Shown: one piece after another, positions 1 to 7,825 of the stretch
Layout: every line of letters starts with the position of its first letter
How positions within the stretch are numbered: the first letter of the stretch is position 1
Assembly: GCF_050613145.1 (NCBI RefSeq)
Contig: NZ_CP192507.1
Span: forward strand, 930,001 to 994,000
DNA from: Lysinibacillus_B sp050613145
GTDB taxonomy: Bacteria; Bacillota; Bacilli; Bacillales_A; Planococcaceae
DNA: 64,000 bases
Reading direction: 5' to 3'
Position numbers and translations under genes: made by a program
The notes under the pieces: generated by a model
The model's database searches: none
What the model was told of the DNA's origin: nothing
What the model saw: the letters and a program-made list of their open reading frames with translations, nothing else

Positions 1-1137
1 AACGGTGTTGTCCAAAAATTAGTAGGCGGCGTTGAAGGTCTATTAAAAGGCAATAAAATAGATGTCGTAAAAGGTGAAGCTTACTTTGTTGATGCAAACA
101 CTGTACGTGTAATTGATGGCGATAACGCACAAACTTACACTTTTAAAAATGCTATTTTAGCAACAGGTTCTCGTCCAGTTGAAATTCCAACATTCAAATT
201 CACTGAGCGTGTAATCAACTCAACAGGTGCTCTTTCTTTACCAGAAGTACCAGAGAAATTAGTCGTAATCGGTGGCGGTTACATCGGTACGGAGTTAGGT
301 TCTGCATACGCAAACTTAGGTTCACAAGTAACAATTATCGAGGGTGGAAAAGACATCCTAGCTGGTTTCGAAAAGCAAATGACACAGGTCGTGAAAAAAG
401 GCTTAAAGAAAAAAGGCGTAGAAGTAGTAGTAGGCGCATCAGCTAAAGGTGTACAAGAAAATGAAAACGGCGTAATCGTAACATACGAAGTTGGCGGAGA
501 AGAAAAAACAGTTGAAGCAAACTACGTATTAGTAACTGTAGGTCGTCGTCCAAATACAGATGAAATGGGTCTTGAGCAAATCGGTGTTCAGTTTGCAGAG
601 CGCGGTTTACTTGAAGTGGATAAACAATGTCGTACTTCAGTACCAAACATTTATGCAATCGGTGATATCGTAGCTGGTCCACAACTTGCACATAAAGCAT
701 CTTACGAAGGTAAAGTAGCAGCAGAAGCAATCGCTGGCGAGCATTCAATCGTAGATTACTTAGCAATTCCAGCAGTATGCTTCACAGATCCAGAATTAGC
801 TACTGTAGGTTATTCAGAAGACCAAGCAAAAGCAGAAGGTATCGAAGTGAAAGCGGCGAAGTTCCCATTCGCTGCAAACGGTCGTGCATTAGCTTTAAAC
901 GCTACAGAAGGTTTCGTAAAACTTGTTGCGCGTAAAGAAGACGGTTTATTAATCGGTGCTCAAATCGTTGGTGCTGGTGCATCTGATATGATCGCTGAAA
1001 TGGGTCTAGCAATCGAAGCAGGTATGACTGCTGAAGACGTAGCATTAACAATCCATGCTCACCCAACATTAGGTGAGATCACAATGGAAGCTGCTGAAGT
1101 ATTACTTGGCAACCCAATCCATATCGTATCTAAATAA
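1..1137 (+). CDS. pdhD: Dihydrolipoyl dehydrogenase (E3), 3' part
   Basis: The reading frame is open from base 1 to the TAA at 1135-1137, giving 378 residues; about 90 N-terminal residues lie outside the window. E3 is the flavoprotein that reoxidises the lipoyl groups of the pyruvate dehydrogenase complex with NAD+. Visible parts are the second dinucleotide-binding motif (VVIGGGYIGTELGS), the FAD segment ending in YAIGDIVAGPQLAHKA, and the C-terminal dimerisation domain with the catalytic HAHPTLGE motif, whose His-Pro-Glu forms the active-site base pair. Assignment to the pyruvate complex rather than another 2-oxoacid complex rests on synteny: in B. subtilis pdhD precedes speA and ykt genes, as here. 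A strong terminator follows directly, so this is the end of the operon. Confidence 0.95.
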   Translation, partial: NGVVQKLVGGVEGLLKGNKIDVVKGEAYFVDANTVRVIDGDNAQTYTFKNAILATGSRPVEIPTFKFTERVINSTGALSLPEVPEKLVVIGGGYIGTELGSAYANLGSQVTIIEGGKDILAGFEKQMTQVVKKGLKKKGVEVVVGASAKGVQENENGVIVTYEVGGEEKTVEANYVLVTVGRRPNTDEMGLEQIGVQFAERGLLEVDKQCRTSVPNIYAIGDIVAGPQLAHKASYEGKVAAEAIAGEHSIVDYLAIPAVCFTDPELATVGYSEDQAKAEGIEVKAAKFPFAANGRALALNATEGFVKLVARKEDGLLIGAQIVGAGASDMIAEMGLAIEAGMTAEDVALTIHAHPTLGEITMEAAEVLLGNPIHIVSK

Positions 1138-1150
1138 TTAATCAGTAAAG

Positions 1151-1184
1151 CCCTATTATTTCTTCGGAAATAATAGGGTTTTTT
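1151..1184 (+). terminator. Intrinsic terminator of the pdh operon
   Basis: A perfect 12-bp stem (CCCTATTATTTC with GAAATAATAGGG) closes a TTCG tetraloop and is followed by six T residues. It starts 14 bases after the pdhD stop codon. Confidence 0.95.
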
Positions 1185-1613
1185 CTATGTTCAATGAAAA
1201 TAATAGCGTTCATATATTAAGTTCATTTTCATCTTCCAACAGAACGGTTGACTTCAAAAATCAGCCTACACTTTGCTAATGAATCGTTTCATTTGCTTGT
1301 ATTTTGGCGAAAAAATGAACGTTTTCATTCAAAATAGAGCTGTCTAAGAATAGTTGTTGTGATAAAAAAGAGAGAAATTTACTAAAAAAGAATGTTACGT
1401 AGAGGAAGAAAAAAAGTGCTTTTTGGGATGAAAAATGAATATAATTAAGCTTTTCCGGAAAAATACGTTGTGCTCTAAAGTGATGGATACGCGTCTTTGC
1501 AATGTGATTATTCATAAGAAGCCATAAAAAAACGATAACGCTCAATTTTTTCATAAGAAAATTATACACTCACTTTTAAAAAACGGCGAAAATCTCGATT
1601 TGTCGATTTTGAT

Positions 1614-1688
1614 ATACAACTTATTTGAGGATAAGTGCCATTTAGGTAAAAAGACCCTATTTGACACTTGTTTTAAATTAAGTTGTAT
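1614..1688. repeat. Imperfect long inverted repeat
   Basis: ATACAACTTA at 1614-1623 is matched by TAAGTTGTAT at 1679-1688. Inside it AAGTGCCATTTAGG faces CCCTATTTGACACTT, so the whole 75 bases can fold into one interrupted stem. No terminator T-tract and no gene nearby explains it. Confidence 0.45.
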
Positions 1689-1872
1689 CTCGATTTCGCT
1701 ATTTGACGCTACTGGTAGAAAAAATTTTTACCGTTAATTTTTAATTAAAGGTGAGTAGCGACGAATGCAACATGAAAAGATGCGTTCATTTTTAGTATGA
1801 TCGACCTCCATAAAAGGAGCCGTTCTCTTTTTAGAAATGCAGCCTAGTCATGCATCTGTTTTTTTCGAAAAG

Positions 1873-1959
1873 ATAAGAAAGTATAAATTTTTTCTAGTTT
1901 AAAGAGTGTCTAGGCATTCGTGCCAAAAATTTATTTTGCGACGAAAGCGCTTTTCTTAG
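1873..1959 (+). repeat. Dispersed repeat A, copy 1 (short form)
   Basis: The first 41 bases, starting ATAAGAAAGTATAAATTTTT and ending AAAGAGTGTCTAG, match 38 of 41 positions at 24213-24253. The last 13 bases, GCGCTTTTCTTAG, are identical to 24354-24366. The middle differs: here it includes TTTATTTTGCGACGAAAGCG, a module that also occurs near 49350. It looks like a conserved-end, variable-core intergenic element. Confidence 0.75.
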
Positions 1960-2010
1960 TAACATCATAAAAACAGATGGACACTACATATGTCGGAAGT
2001 TTTAGTATGA

Positions 2011-2231
2011 TTTATCCCGCATTAAAGGGCATTAAGACGCCCACCTCAAGGCTTAAGGAAAATCGAGAAGCATAGGTGGAAGATCAACTGACCCGTAAAA
2101 GCCCGATTGGTTAAGGGCAACAGGACGTTGGTCACGCAGGCGTTGCGCTCGCGTTGTGGCGTTCTTAGCTTGCGTTCCTCTCTCAATCAGTGAGGGATGA
2201 GGATCCCCCACTGATTGAAGTTTCACTTTAT
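2011..2231 (+). repeat. Palindromic repeat B, copy 1 (longest)
   Basis: Starts TTTATCCCGCATTAAAGGGC and ends GAAGTTTCACTTTAT. The same two ends flank the copy at 42505-42619 on the other strand, which lacks about 100 internal bases. A CCCACCT/AGGTGG stem encloses the conserved CTTAAGGAAAATCGAGAAG segment, and a second stem near the 3' end pairs CAATCAGTG with CACTGATTG. The stem-plus-GTTTCAC ending resembles IS200/IS605-type right ends, but there is no transposase or TnpB frame, so that relation is only a suggestion. Confidence 0.75.
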
Positions 2232-2319
2232 ATAGAATCCTTCAATAATTAATTGAACAACCATTCATTTCTAATAATTCCCAATGTATAATAGAGATAC
2301 ATCAGCAAAGGGGGAATGG

Positions 2320-3105
2320 ATGGTGGATTTACAGTTACAAGGCAAAGTAGCCATCGTGACAGGCGCGAGCAAGGGGATTGGCTTTTATACAGCGCTACAG
2401 CTAGTGAAAGAAGGGGCACATGTCACGATTTGTGCACGCGGGGAAAAATATTTAGAAGTCGCTGCAGCAAGTATTAAGCAACAAACAGGTGCTGATGTCT
2501 TGGCTGTGCCAGCAGACGTAACAAAAGAACAAGATTGCCAAGCAGTTATTGAAAAGACGATTGCTCATTACGGCAAACTCGATATTTTAGTGAATAATGC
2601 GGGAACTGCGGCTGCTCATCCATTTGAGCAAGTCGCAACGGCGTTATGGCAAACGGATTTAGATGTAAAGCTTTTTGGTGCCATTCACTGTGCGAAATAT
2701 GCAATTCCCCATATGAAACAAGCAGGGGGAGGATCGATTGTCAATATTACTGCAGTATTGGCAAAAACGCCACCAGCCAGCTCCTTACCGACAACGGTAA
2801 GTCGTGCAGCAGGATTAGCCTTAACAAAGGCGATGAGTAACGACTTAGGCGCTTATAATATTCGGGTAAACGCCGTTTGTATCGGTCTTATTCGAAGTGA
2901 TCAAATTGAAAAATGTTGGCAGGCGCAAGCACCACAATTATCGTGGGAGGAATATTCAGAGCAAGTCGGTCAATCGATTCCACTTGGCCGCATTGGCAGT
3001 ACAGAGGAAGCGGCAAATGTCATTACTTTCTTAGTGTCTGATGCAGCATCCTATGTGACAGGGACAACGGTCAATATTGACGGTGGGGCGGGTAGTGCAT
3101 TATAA
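2320..3105 (+). CDS. SDR-family protein lacking the catalytic Tyr and Lys
   Basis: A 261-residue short-chain dehydrogenase/reductase fold. The N-terminal Rossmann motif TGASKGIG and the structural NNAG motif are intact, so NAD(P) binding is likely. At the place of the catalytic YxxxK, the sequence reads T-T-V-S-R-A-A: Thr158 replaces Tyr and Arg162 replaces Lys. The usual catalytic Ser region reads VNITAVLAK. The protein therefore may not be a normal oxidoreductase. The start at 2320 is chosen because AAAGGGG (2308-2314) lies 5 bases upstream; an in-frame ATG at 2284 has no such site. It is a single gene between a repeat region and a terminator, so context does not give a substrate. Confidence 0.8.
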   Translation: MVDLQLQGKVAIVTGASKGIGFYTALQLVKEGAHVTICARGEKYLEVAAASIKQQTGADVLAVPADVTKEQDCQAVIEKTIAHYGKLDILVNNAGTAAAHPFEQVATALWQTDLDVKLFGAIHCAKYAIPHMKQAGGGSIVNITAVLAKTPPASSLPTTVSRAAGLALTKAMSNDLGAYNIRVNAVCIGLIRSDQIEKCWQAQAPQLSWEEYSEQVGQSIPLGRIGSTEEAANVITFLVSDAASYVTGTTVNIDGGAGSAL

Positions 3106-3147
3106 AAAGCTGTGCGTGAGGATTTTCTTTGCGCACAGCTTTTTTTC
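3106..3147. terminator. Bidirectional terminator between converging genes
   Basis: AAAGCTGTGCG pairs with CGCACAGCTTT and is followed by a T-run. It serves the SDR gene and, read on the other strand, the converging DUF1801 gene. Confidence 0.85.
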
Positions 3148-3155
3148 TGTTGTTG

Positions 3156-3593
3156 TTAACGACGAATGGTTCCTTCATAAAGCCCAATCCACTCATTCAC
3201 TGTGATTTTGCTACACAGCTCTGCGATTAAATCAAATGGAATATGCTTTGTGGAAGTCCACCGAATACAGCTTTTTCCCATGTTTAGCTTAGTCGGAACC
3301 GTTTGTGCATACGCCTGTTGAAACCATGTCAGAAGCTGTTCATCCGTATAAATGCCCATATGGTAAAGGGCTAAATGCCGTTTTTGAGCGGCAATGCTAA
3401 TGAATGGTAGCGGTGTATTTGGTGTGACATGGTAACCTGGTGGATACGTTTCTAGCGGTACAACATATGAAATCATATTGTACTGCATTGTTTTTTCAAA
3501 TCCAGCTGGTAAATTTTCTTCAATGGTATGCATTAACTCGATAAATGCATCACGCCATTTATCATCGATTTGTGAAATATATTGTTCAAACAT
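3156..3593 (-). CDS. DUF1801 (YdhG-like) protein
   Basis: A 145-residue single-domain protein of the DUF1801 fold. Supporting features are the N-terminal helix region (YISQIDDKWRDAFIELMHTI), the central FISIAAQKRHLALYHMG segment and the C-terminal KSCIRWTSTKHIPFDLI segment typical of the family. B. subtilis YdhG/Fra of this fold was reported as a frataxin-like iron chaperone, but this protein is a distant relative and the role cannot be transferred safely. The start chosen begins MFEQYI; a further upstream ATG adds 12 residues and neither has an ideal ribosome binding site. It lies close downstream of the cstA stop on the same strand order but is separately oriented toward the terminator at 3106-3147. 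Confidence 0.7.
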   Translation of the reverse strand: MFEQYISQIDDKWRDAFIELMHTIEENLPAGFEKTMQYNMISYVVPLETYPPGYHVTPNTPLPFISIAAQKRHLALYHMGIYTDEQLLTWFQQAYAQTVPTKLNMGKSCIRWTSTKHIPFDLIAELCSKITVNEWIGLYEGTIRR

Positions 3594-3674
3594 CGTCCCA
3601 CAACCTTTGCCTCTTAATAAAATATGCATTCACGCTGATCACATATCTATGCGAAGCGCGAATGCACAACATTG

Positions 3675-5105
3675 TTATTCTTTTATGAAAACAGGATTAT
3701 TTAGTCCATTATAACGTGCAATTTGATAGGCGTAAAGTAAGCCGATAACCGCTGTGGCAGATAATCCGATGATCATCGATAGGTTATAGTCTAATCCGAA
3801 TCCTTCTGGTGCTACCATTAAATACGTAAAGACGACAGCTGTCATAAACATCGCTGGAAGACCAGCAATCCAGTGGAACTTTCCTTCTTTTAATAAGTAA
3901 GAAGTAGCTACCCATAGCATAACCGTTGCAACCATTTGGTTTGTCATCCCTACATAGCGCCATAAGAATTGATAGTCGATTGTTGTTAAGTAGAATGCAG
4001 GAATTGTCACAGCCACTGTTGCTAAAATCGCGACTGTTTTTGGATTGCCTTTGATGCGTGAGCCTAGGAAATCAAGCACAATCATACGAGCTGAACGAAG
4101 CGAAGTATCCCCTGTTGTAATCGGTAAGATAATCACACTTAGAATAGCTAATAAGCCACCGACAGTACCAAGTAATCCAACGGCGATTTGGTCTACTACA
4201 CCACCAGCACCTACTGATGTAATAACAGCACCAAGTTCCCCTGTACCGCCAAAGAAGCTCATGCCTGCTGTACACCAAATTAGCGCAATAATCCCTTCAC
4301 CAATCATCGCGCCGTAAAATACTTTTCGTCCCTCTGTTTCTTTTTTTAGTGTACGAGAAATAATCGGACTTTGTGTAGAGTGGAAGCCAGAAATAGCACC
4401 ACAAGAAATCGTAATCATTAATAAAGGCCAGATTGGTAAATCCGCTGGATGTAAATTAGCAAATGTTAATTCTGGTATTTTAATATCTGAGAATAATAAT
4501 GAGACTAAAATAGCACTAGCCATAATTAATAGTACAGCGCCGAATAACGGATAAATACGACCAATAATTTTATTGATTGGCAAAATTGCTGCGAGTAAAA
4601 AATATAAGAAAATAATCACAATTGCAACCATAAATGTAATGCCTGTTTTTGCTGAAATGACAGCTGCAGGACCTGCTGTAAATGCAGCAGCTACTAAAAT
4701 CATTAACACGACAGATACGATATCTGTGAAGACACGCATTGCTTTTCCTAAATATTTTTGAACAAGCGTAGGGAATTGTGCGCCGCCATGTCGTAGTGAC
4801 AGCATACCTGCAAAATAATCGTGAACTGCACCGGCAAAAATACAACCGAATACGATCCAAACCATTGCAACCGGGCCATATAAAGCACCTGCAATCGCCC
4901 CATAAATCGGACCAAGCCCTGCGATATTTAATAATTGAATTGTCCAACCTTTCCAAGCGGGCATCGGAATATAATCTAAGTTATCTGTTTTTGTGTAAGC
5001 CGGTGTTGGTGTTGCATCATTGACAATAAACACCTTTTCTACAAACTTACCGTAAACAATATAACCAATCAGTAATAGAAGTATAGAACCTAAAAGTGTA
5101 AACAT
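3675..5105 (-). CDS. cstA: CstA-family carbon starvation transporter
   Basis: A 476-residue polytopic membrane protein with many hydrophobic helices. The CstA signature region is clear: PAWKGWTIQLLNIAGLGPIYG, then GAVHDYFAGMLSLRHGG and ISGFHSTQSPIISRTL. CstA proteins are proton- or sodium-coupled importers of peptides or pyruvate induced when preferred carbon is scarce. It is shorter than E. coli CstA (about 700 residues), as is usual for the short Gram-positive form. The start has TAGGAGAG 5-6 bases upstream. A strong promoter and a consensus CcpA site lie upstream, in agreement with catabolite control. The substrate is not determined by sequence. Confidence 0.88.
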   Translation of the reverse strand: MFTLLGSILLLLIGYIVYGKFVEKVFIVNDATPTPAYTKTDNLDYIPMPAWKGWTIQLLNIAGLGPIYGAIAGALYGPVAMVWIVFGCIFAGAVHDYFAGMLSLRHGGAQFPTLVQKYLGKAMRVFTDIVSVVLMILVAAAFTAGPAAVISAKTGITFMVAIVIIFLYFLLAAILPINKIIGRIYPLFGAVLLIMASAILVSLLFSDIKIPELTFANLHPADLPIWPLLMITISCGAISGFHSTQSPIISRTLKKETEGRKVFYGAMIGEGIIALIWCTAGMSFFGGTGELGAVITSVGAGGVVDQIAVGLLGTVGGLLAILSVIILPITTGDTSLRSARMIVLDFLGSRIKGNPKTVAILATVAVTIPAFYLTTIDYQFLWRYVGMTNQMVATVMLWVATSYLLKEGKFHWIAGLPAMFMTAVVFTYLMVAPEGFGLDYNLSMIIGLSATAVIGLLYAYQIARYNGLNNPVFIKE

Positions 5106-5146
5106 AAAAACTCTCCTAAAATAATTTCATTTTTTCGATAAATCGA

Positions 5147-5175
5147 ATTATATAACGCAAAAATTATTTTGACAA
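5147..5175 (-). promoter_or_regulatory. SigA promoter of cstA
   Basis: On the minus strand TTGTCA (5175-5170) and TATAAT (5152-5147) are separated by exactly 17 bases. The predicted transcript starts about 35 bases before the cstA ATG. Confidence 0.8.
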
Positions 5176-5200
5176 ACTATTTTTAGAAAATTTTATATAT

Positions 5201-5245
5201 TGAAAACGTTCGGTGCTACTAAAAAAAATCATGTAATCGGTTACA
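5201..5245. promoter_or_regulatory. CcpA cre box and weaker second cre-like site
   Basis: TGTAATCGGTTACA at 5232-5245 matches every fixed position of the cre consensus TGWNANCGNTNWCA and sits within an 18-base palindrome (5230-5247). TGAAAACGTTCGGT at 5201-5214 matches only the left part of a cre. Both lie upstream of the cstA -35 and between cstA and the divergent regulator, so either gene could be controlled; the direction of effect is not known. Confidence 0.7.
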
Positions 5246-5421
5246 TGAAATAATTCATCTATTTCATACAGAAATCTTGTTAGTTAATTTTTTGATAATA
5301 GACAGAAAATTTTACGAACTATAAAGTGAACACGATGTCAAAATATGATAGATTGTATATACAAAAAATGGTTTATATAGAAAAGGAATTGATATGTTGG
5401 ACATTTGAGGGGGCGTAATGA

Positions 5422-7476
5422 ATGACAGTGCAGTATTTTTCAGAACTTGTTCAGAGGTTTCAATGGGAAGGGAAGTATCAAATCTATATTGCAAGCGCAG
5501 AAAGCCCATATTTTGAATTTTTAGAAGGGCGGGAGGAACGAGTCCAATTACCTTTTAAGCGATTAACTACCCAACAACAAGATGTTGTGAAAATAGTAAA
5601 TGGCTATACATTTATACTTTTTACGTATCCACATGATTATCAAATTTTAATCAATGTATATGAATATAGTCCATCGAAAGAGGCGGAAATCGTTGTTCTT
5701 TATCATTACATGTACCCCTATTATACAAAAGCAGCAATTGAGCGAGAAAAGTACAAGCTGGAAAAGGTGATTGAGAGTACAGGACGTGCTTCATCCTCGT
5801 TAAATCCAGAAGAAATTTATAATAATATTTTATCCTATGCACTAGATGTAATTCCGCAATGTGATATTGGTACGCTATGGTGGTATGATGCTGAACGAGA
5901 TCTGCTTATTTGTAAAGCATCGGTAGGGAATGTGTTACAGGGAATACGCCATATGGGATTTAAGCGAGGTGAAGGACCCATTGGCTATACGTTTCAGACA
6001 GAGCAGTCGTTGCTTTATTATCAGCATCAGTACGAATTATGGCAGCGTTTTGGTCGAATCTCTGAAGAGAATAATCGGCATTGGGATTCGAATTATGAAT
6101 TTAACAAGGAAGTAAAATCATTTTTAACTTGTCCTATTAAAGTAAATGACCGAGTAGAGGGCGTTATGTTTTTATGTCAAATTGTTAAACCAATTGCACC
6201 GACTGAACACGATTTGCAACTGTTAGAAGGTTTTTCGTCTCAAGTGGGGATTGCAATCCGAAATGCACGGCAATATTCACACATCAAAAAATTAAATGAT
6301 AAGCTCATGAAGCGAGATGAAATTCATACAACGTTAACGAAGTTATCGATGCAAAATATGGGCATTCCTAAAATTTTAGAAGAAATGACAAGGATGATTG
6401 GGAAGCACTTAATTTTTGTTGATTTACTTGAAAATGAAGTCATACCGGCTATGAGAAAGCTACCCAATTATTTATCTTTTAATGATTTGAATGAAGTTTT
6501 GCAAGCGAATGAGGCAATGCCCTACTATGAGTTAAAGCGTTCTGGTTATATGACACATATTATGTATCCGATTCGTTTAGGACAAATCATTTTAGGGTGC
6601 ATTATTATGGAAGTAAAAGGGGAAATGAGTCAACTTGAATCCATTGTCATTGAGCAGGGGCATTCTGTCCTAGCGTTAGAGCTCTCACGTAAGCAAAATT
6701 TAGCGGAGTTTTATTATAAGAAAAAACGTGATGCTTTTAACGAAATGATGAATACAAAAGAGCAGGAAATCATTGTACAGAAAGCAAAGGAGTTAATGAT
6801 TTCACTTAATGAACCGTATATGGTGATTTTATTAAAGTTAGCGGAAGAAGTGAGCCCGCATGAAATTGAGGCGTATGTGCATAAGCTCATGTCGCAAATG
6901 AAGCGTGACTTATTTTCTTACGCCCAGCTACTTTTTGCGGATTATGCAACAATTACGCTAGTAGCACGTGCTACGCAAGGAGAAGAAAAGCGGGTACGAA
7001 AAGAGCTAAAAAGGGTTTGTACGGAATGGAATAAAAAAATCAATGCACCATTAAGTTGTGGTGTGAGTACAGTGTATCATGATCTTTATACTATTCGAAA
7101 AGCATATCACGAAGCGAAGACGGTGTTATCTTATTTAGATTCCCGTAAACAGCATGGGATGATGGATTATGCAGAAATAGGCGTTAATCGTTTATTTATT
7201 CATCAAGATCAGCAAGAAATTGGGCGCTTTATTGCAGAAGTGTTTACGCCGCTTGAAACACAGCAAAGTATGAATAATGCATTGAAAGAAACGCTACTCA
7301 TGTATTTTGCGCAAAATCGTTCCGCAACGAAAACAGCGAAAATGTTGCATATTCATATTAATACATTGTATCAACGATTAAAAAAAATTGAAGAAATACT
7401 ACAAATTTCATTTGAGGATGCTGAGCATGTGTTAAAGCTCCAATTGGCTTGCTATTTAAAGCAATCTTATCAATAA
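5422..7476 (+). CDS. GAF-domain PucR/CdaR-type transcriptional regulator
   Basis: A 684-residue cytoplasmic regulator. The N-terminal ~115 residues are unassigned; a GAF-type sensor domain follows at about 125-280 (NPEEIYNNILSYALDVIP ... FSSQVGIAIRNARQYSHIKK); the C-terminus (about 615-680) is a PucR-type helix-turn-helix: NALKETLLMYFAQNRSATKT then INTLYQRLKKIEEIL. Such proteins usually activate the adjacent catabolic operon on binding a pathway metabolite or CoA ester. It lies directly upstream of, and codirectional with, the acyl-CoA degradation run that starts at 7826, with its own terminator between. The start at 5422 follows GAGGGGG by 7-8 bases; the overlapping ATG at 5418 is out of frame. 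Its target is inferred from position only. Confidence 0.85.
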   Translation: MTVQYFSELVQRFQWEGKYQIYIASAESPYFEFLEGREERVQLPFKRLTTQQQDVVKIVNGYTFILFTYPHDYQILINVYEYSPSKEAEIVVLYHYMYPYYTKAAIEREKYKLEKVIESTGRASSSLNPEEIYNNILSYALDVIPQCDIGTLWWYDAERDLLICKASVGNVLQGIRHMGFKRGEGPIGYTFQTEQSLLYYQHQYELWQRFGRISEENNRHWDSNYEFNKEVKSFLTCPIKVNDRVEGVMFLCQIVKPIAPTEHDLQLLEGFSSQVGIAIRNARQYSHIKKLNDKLMKRDEIHTTLTKLSMQNMGIPKILEEMTRMIGKHLIFVDLLENEVIPAMRKLPNYLSFNDLNEVLQANEAMPYYELKRSGYMTHIMYPIRLGQIILGCIIMEVKGEMSQLESIVIEQGHSVLALELSRKQNLAEFYYKKKRDAFNEMMNTKEQEIIVQKAKELMISLNEPYMVILLKLAEEVSPHEIEAYVHKLMSQMKRDLFSYAQLLFADYATITLVARATQGEEKRVRKELKRVCTEWNKKINAPLSCGVSTVYHDLYTIRKAYHEAKTVLSYLDSRKQHGMMDYAEIGVNRLFIHQDQQEIGRFIAEVFTPLETQQSMNNALKETLLMYFAQNRSATKTAKMLHIHINTLYQRLKKIEEILQISFEDAEHVLKLQLACYLKQSYQ

Positions 7477-7512
7477 TATCATTCATCGTGTATAACACAC
7501 GAAAAAGAAGTT

Positions 7513-7545
7513 GCACTGTAATTTATTACAGTGCGGCTTTTTTTA
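7513..7545 (+). terminator. Terminator of the PucR-type regulator gene
   Basis: GCACTGTAA and TTACAGTGC form a perfect 9-bp stem, followed by GGC and a run of seven T. Confidence 0.9.
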
Positions 7546-7681
7546 TGCTGTGATTTTTCACACTAAAAACCGAAAAACAATAGAAAAATATACATTGTAT
7601 TAATATGTCTGAAAATATAAATTTAAGTTAATAAAGTTGTTTTTTTCTCTTTTGTGCAAGGGAATTCTATTTCGAGAGGTG

Positions 7682-7780
7682 ATGGTAGTAGGTTTGCGTA
7701 AAGCAGTGATTGGGATGACAACAAAGGCAAGACGATTCAATTATGATGAGCACTACTTAGGCAACGTATGTGATGATTAG
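7682..7780 (+). CDS. Possible 32-residue leader ORF
   Basis: ATG at 7682 opens a short basic frame ending with TAG at 7780 (begins MVVGLRKAVIGMTTKARR). GAGAGG precedes it by only a few bases. It sits in the 5' region of the acyl-CoA operon, 45 bases before the first dehydrogenase gene. It is not recognised; it may be chance. Confidence 0.2.
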   Translation: MVVGLRKAVIGMTTKARRFNYDEHYLGNVCDD

Positions 7781-7825
7781 GAAAAAATTGCGGTAGCACT
7801 GAATTTGTAAGGGGAGGTTGTTTCG

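Larger units (their letters stand above)
1185..2319. other. Gene-free interval with dispersed repeats
   Basis: About 1.1 kb without a convincing gene. It contains an imperfect long hairpin (1614-1688), one copy of dispersed repeat A (1873-1959) and the longest copy of palindromic repeat B (2011-2231). Nothing recognisable is seen in 1185-1610 or 1690-1870, which are very AT-rich. This is the junction where the accessory block begins relative to the B. subtilis gene order. Confidence 0.7.

Noticed and set aside
1276..1569. 97-codon minus-strand frame with a hydrophobic N-terminus
   Set aside because: Composition follows AT-rich non-coding DNA (many Phe/Lys/Ile), no ribosome binding site and no recognisable family.
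2011..2231. Intact IS200/IS605 element
   Set aside because: No TnpA or TnpB reading frame, even broken, lies within or next to the repeat; kept only as a structured repeat.
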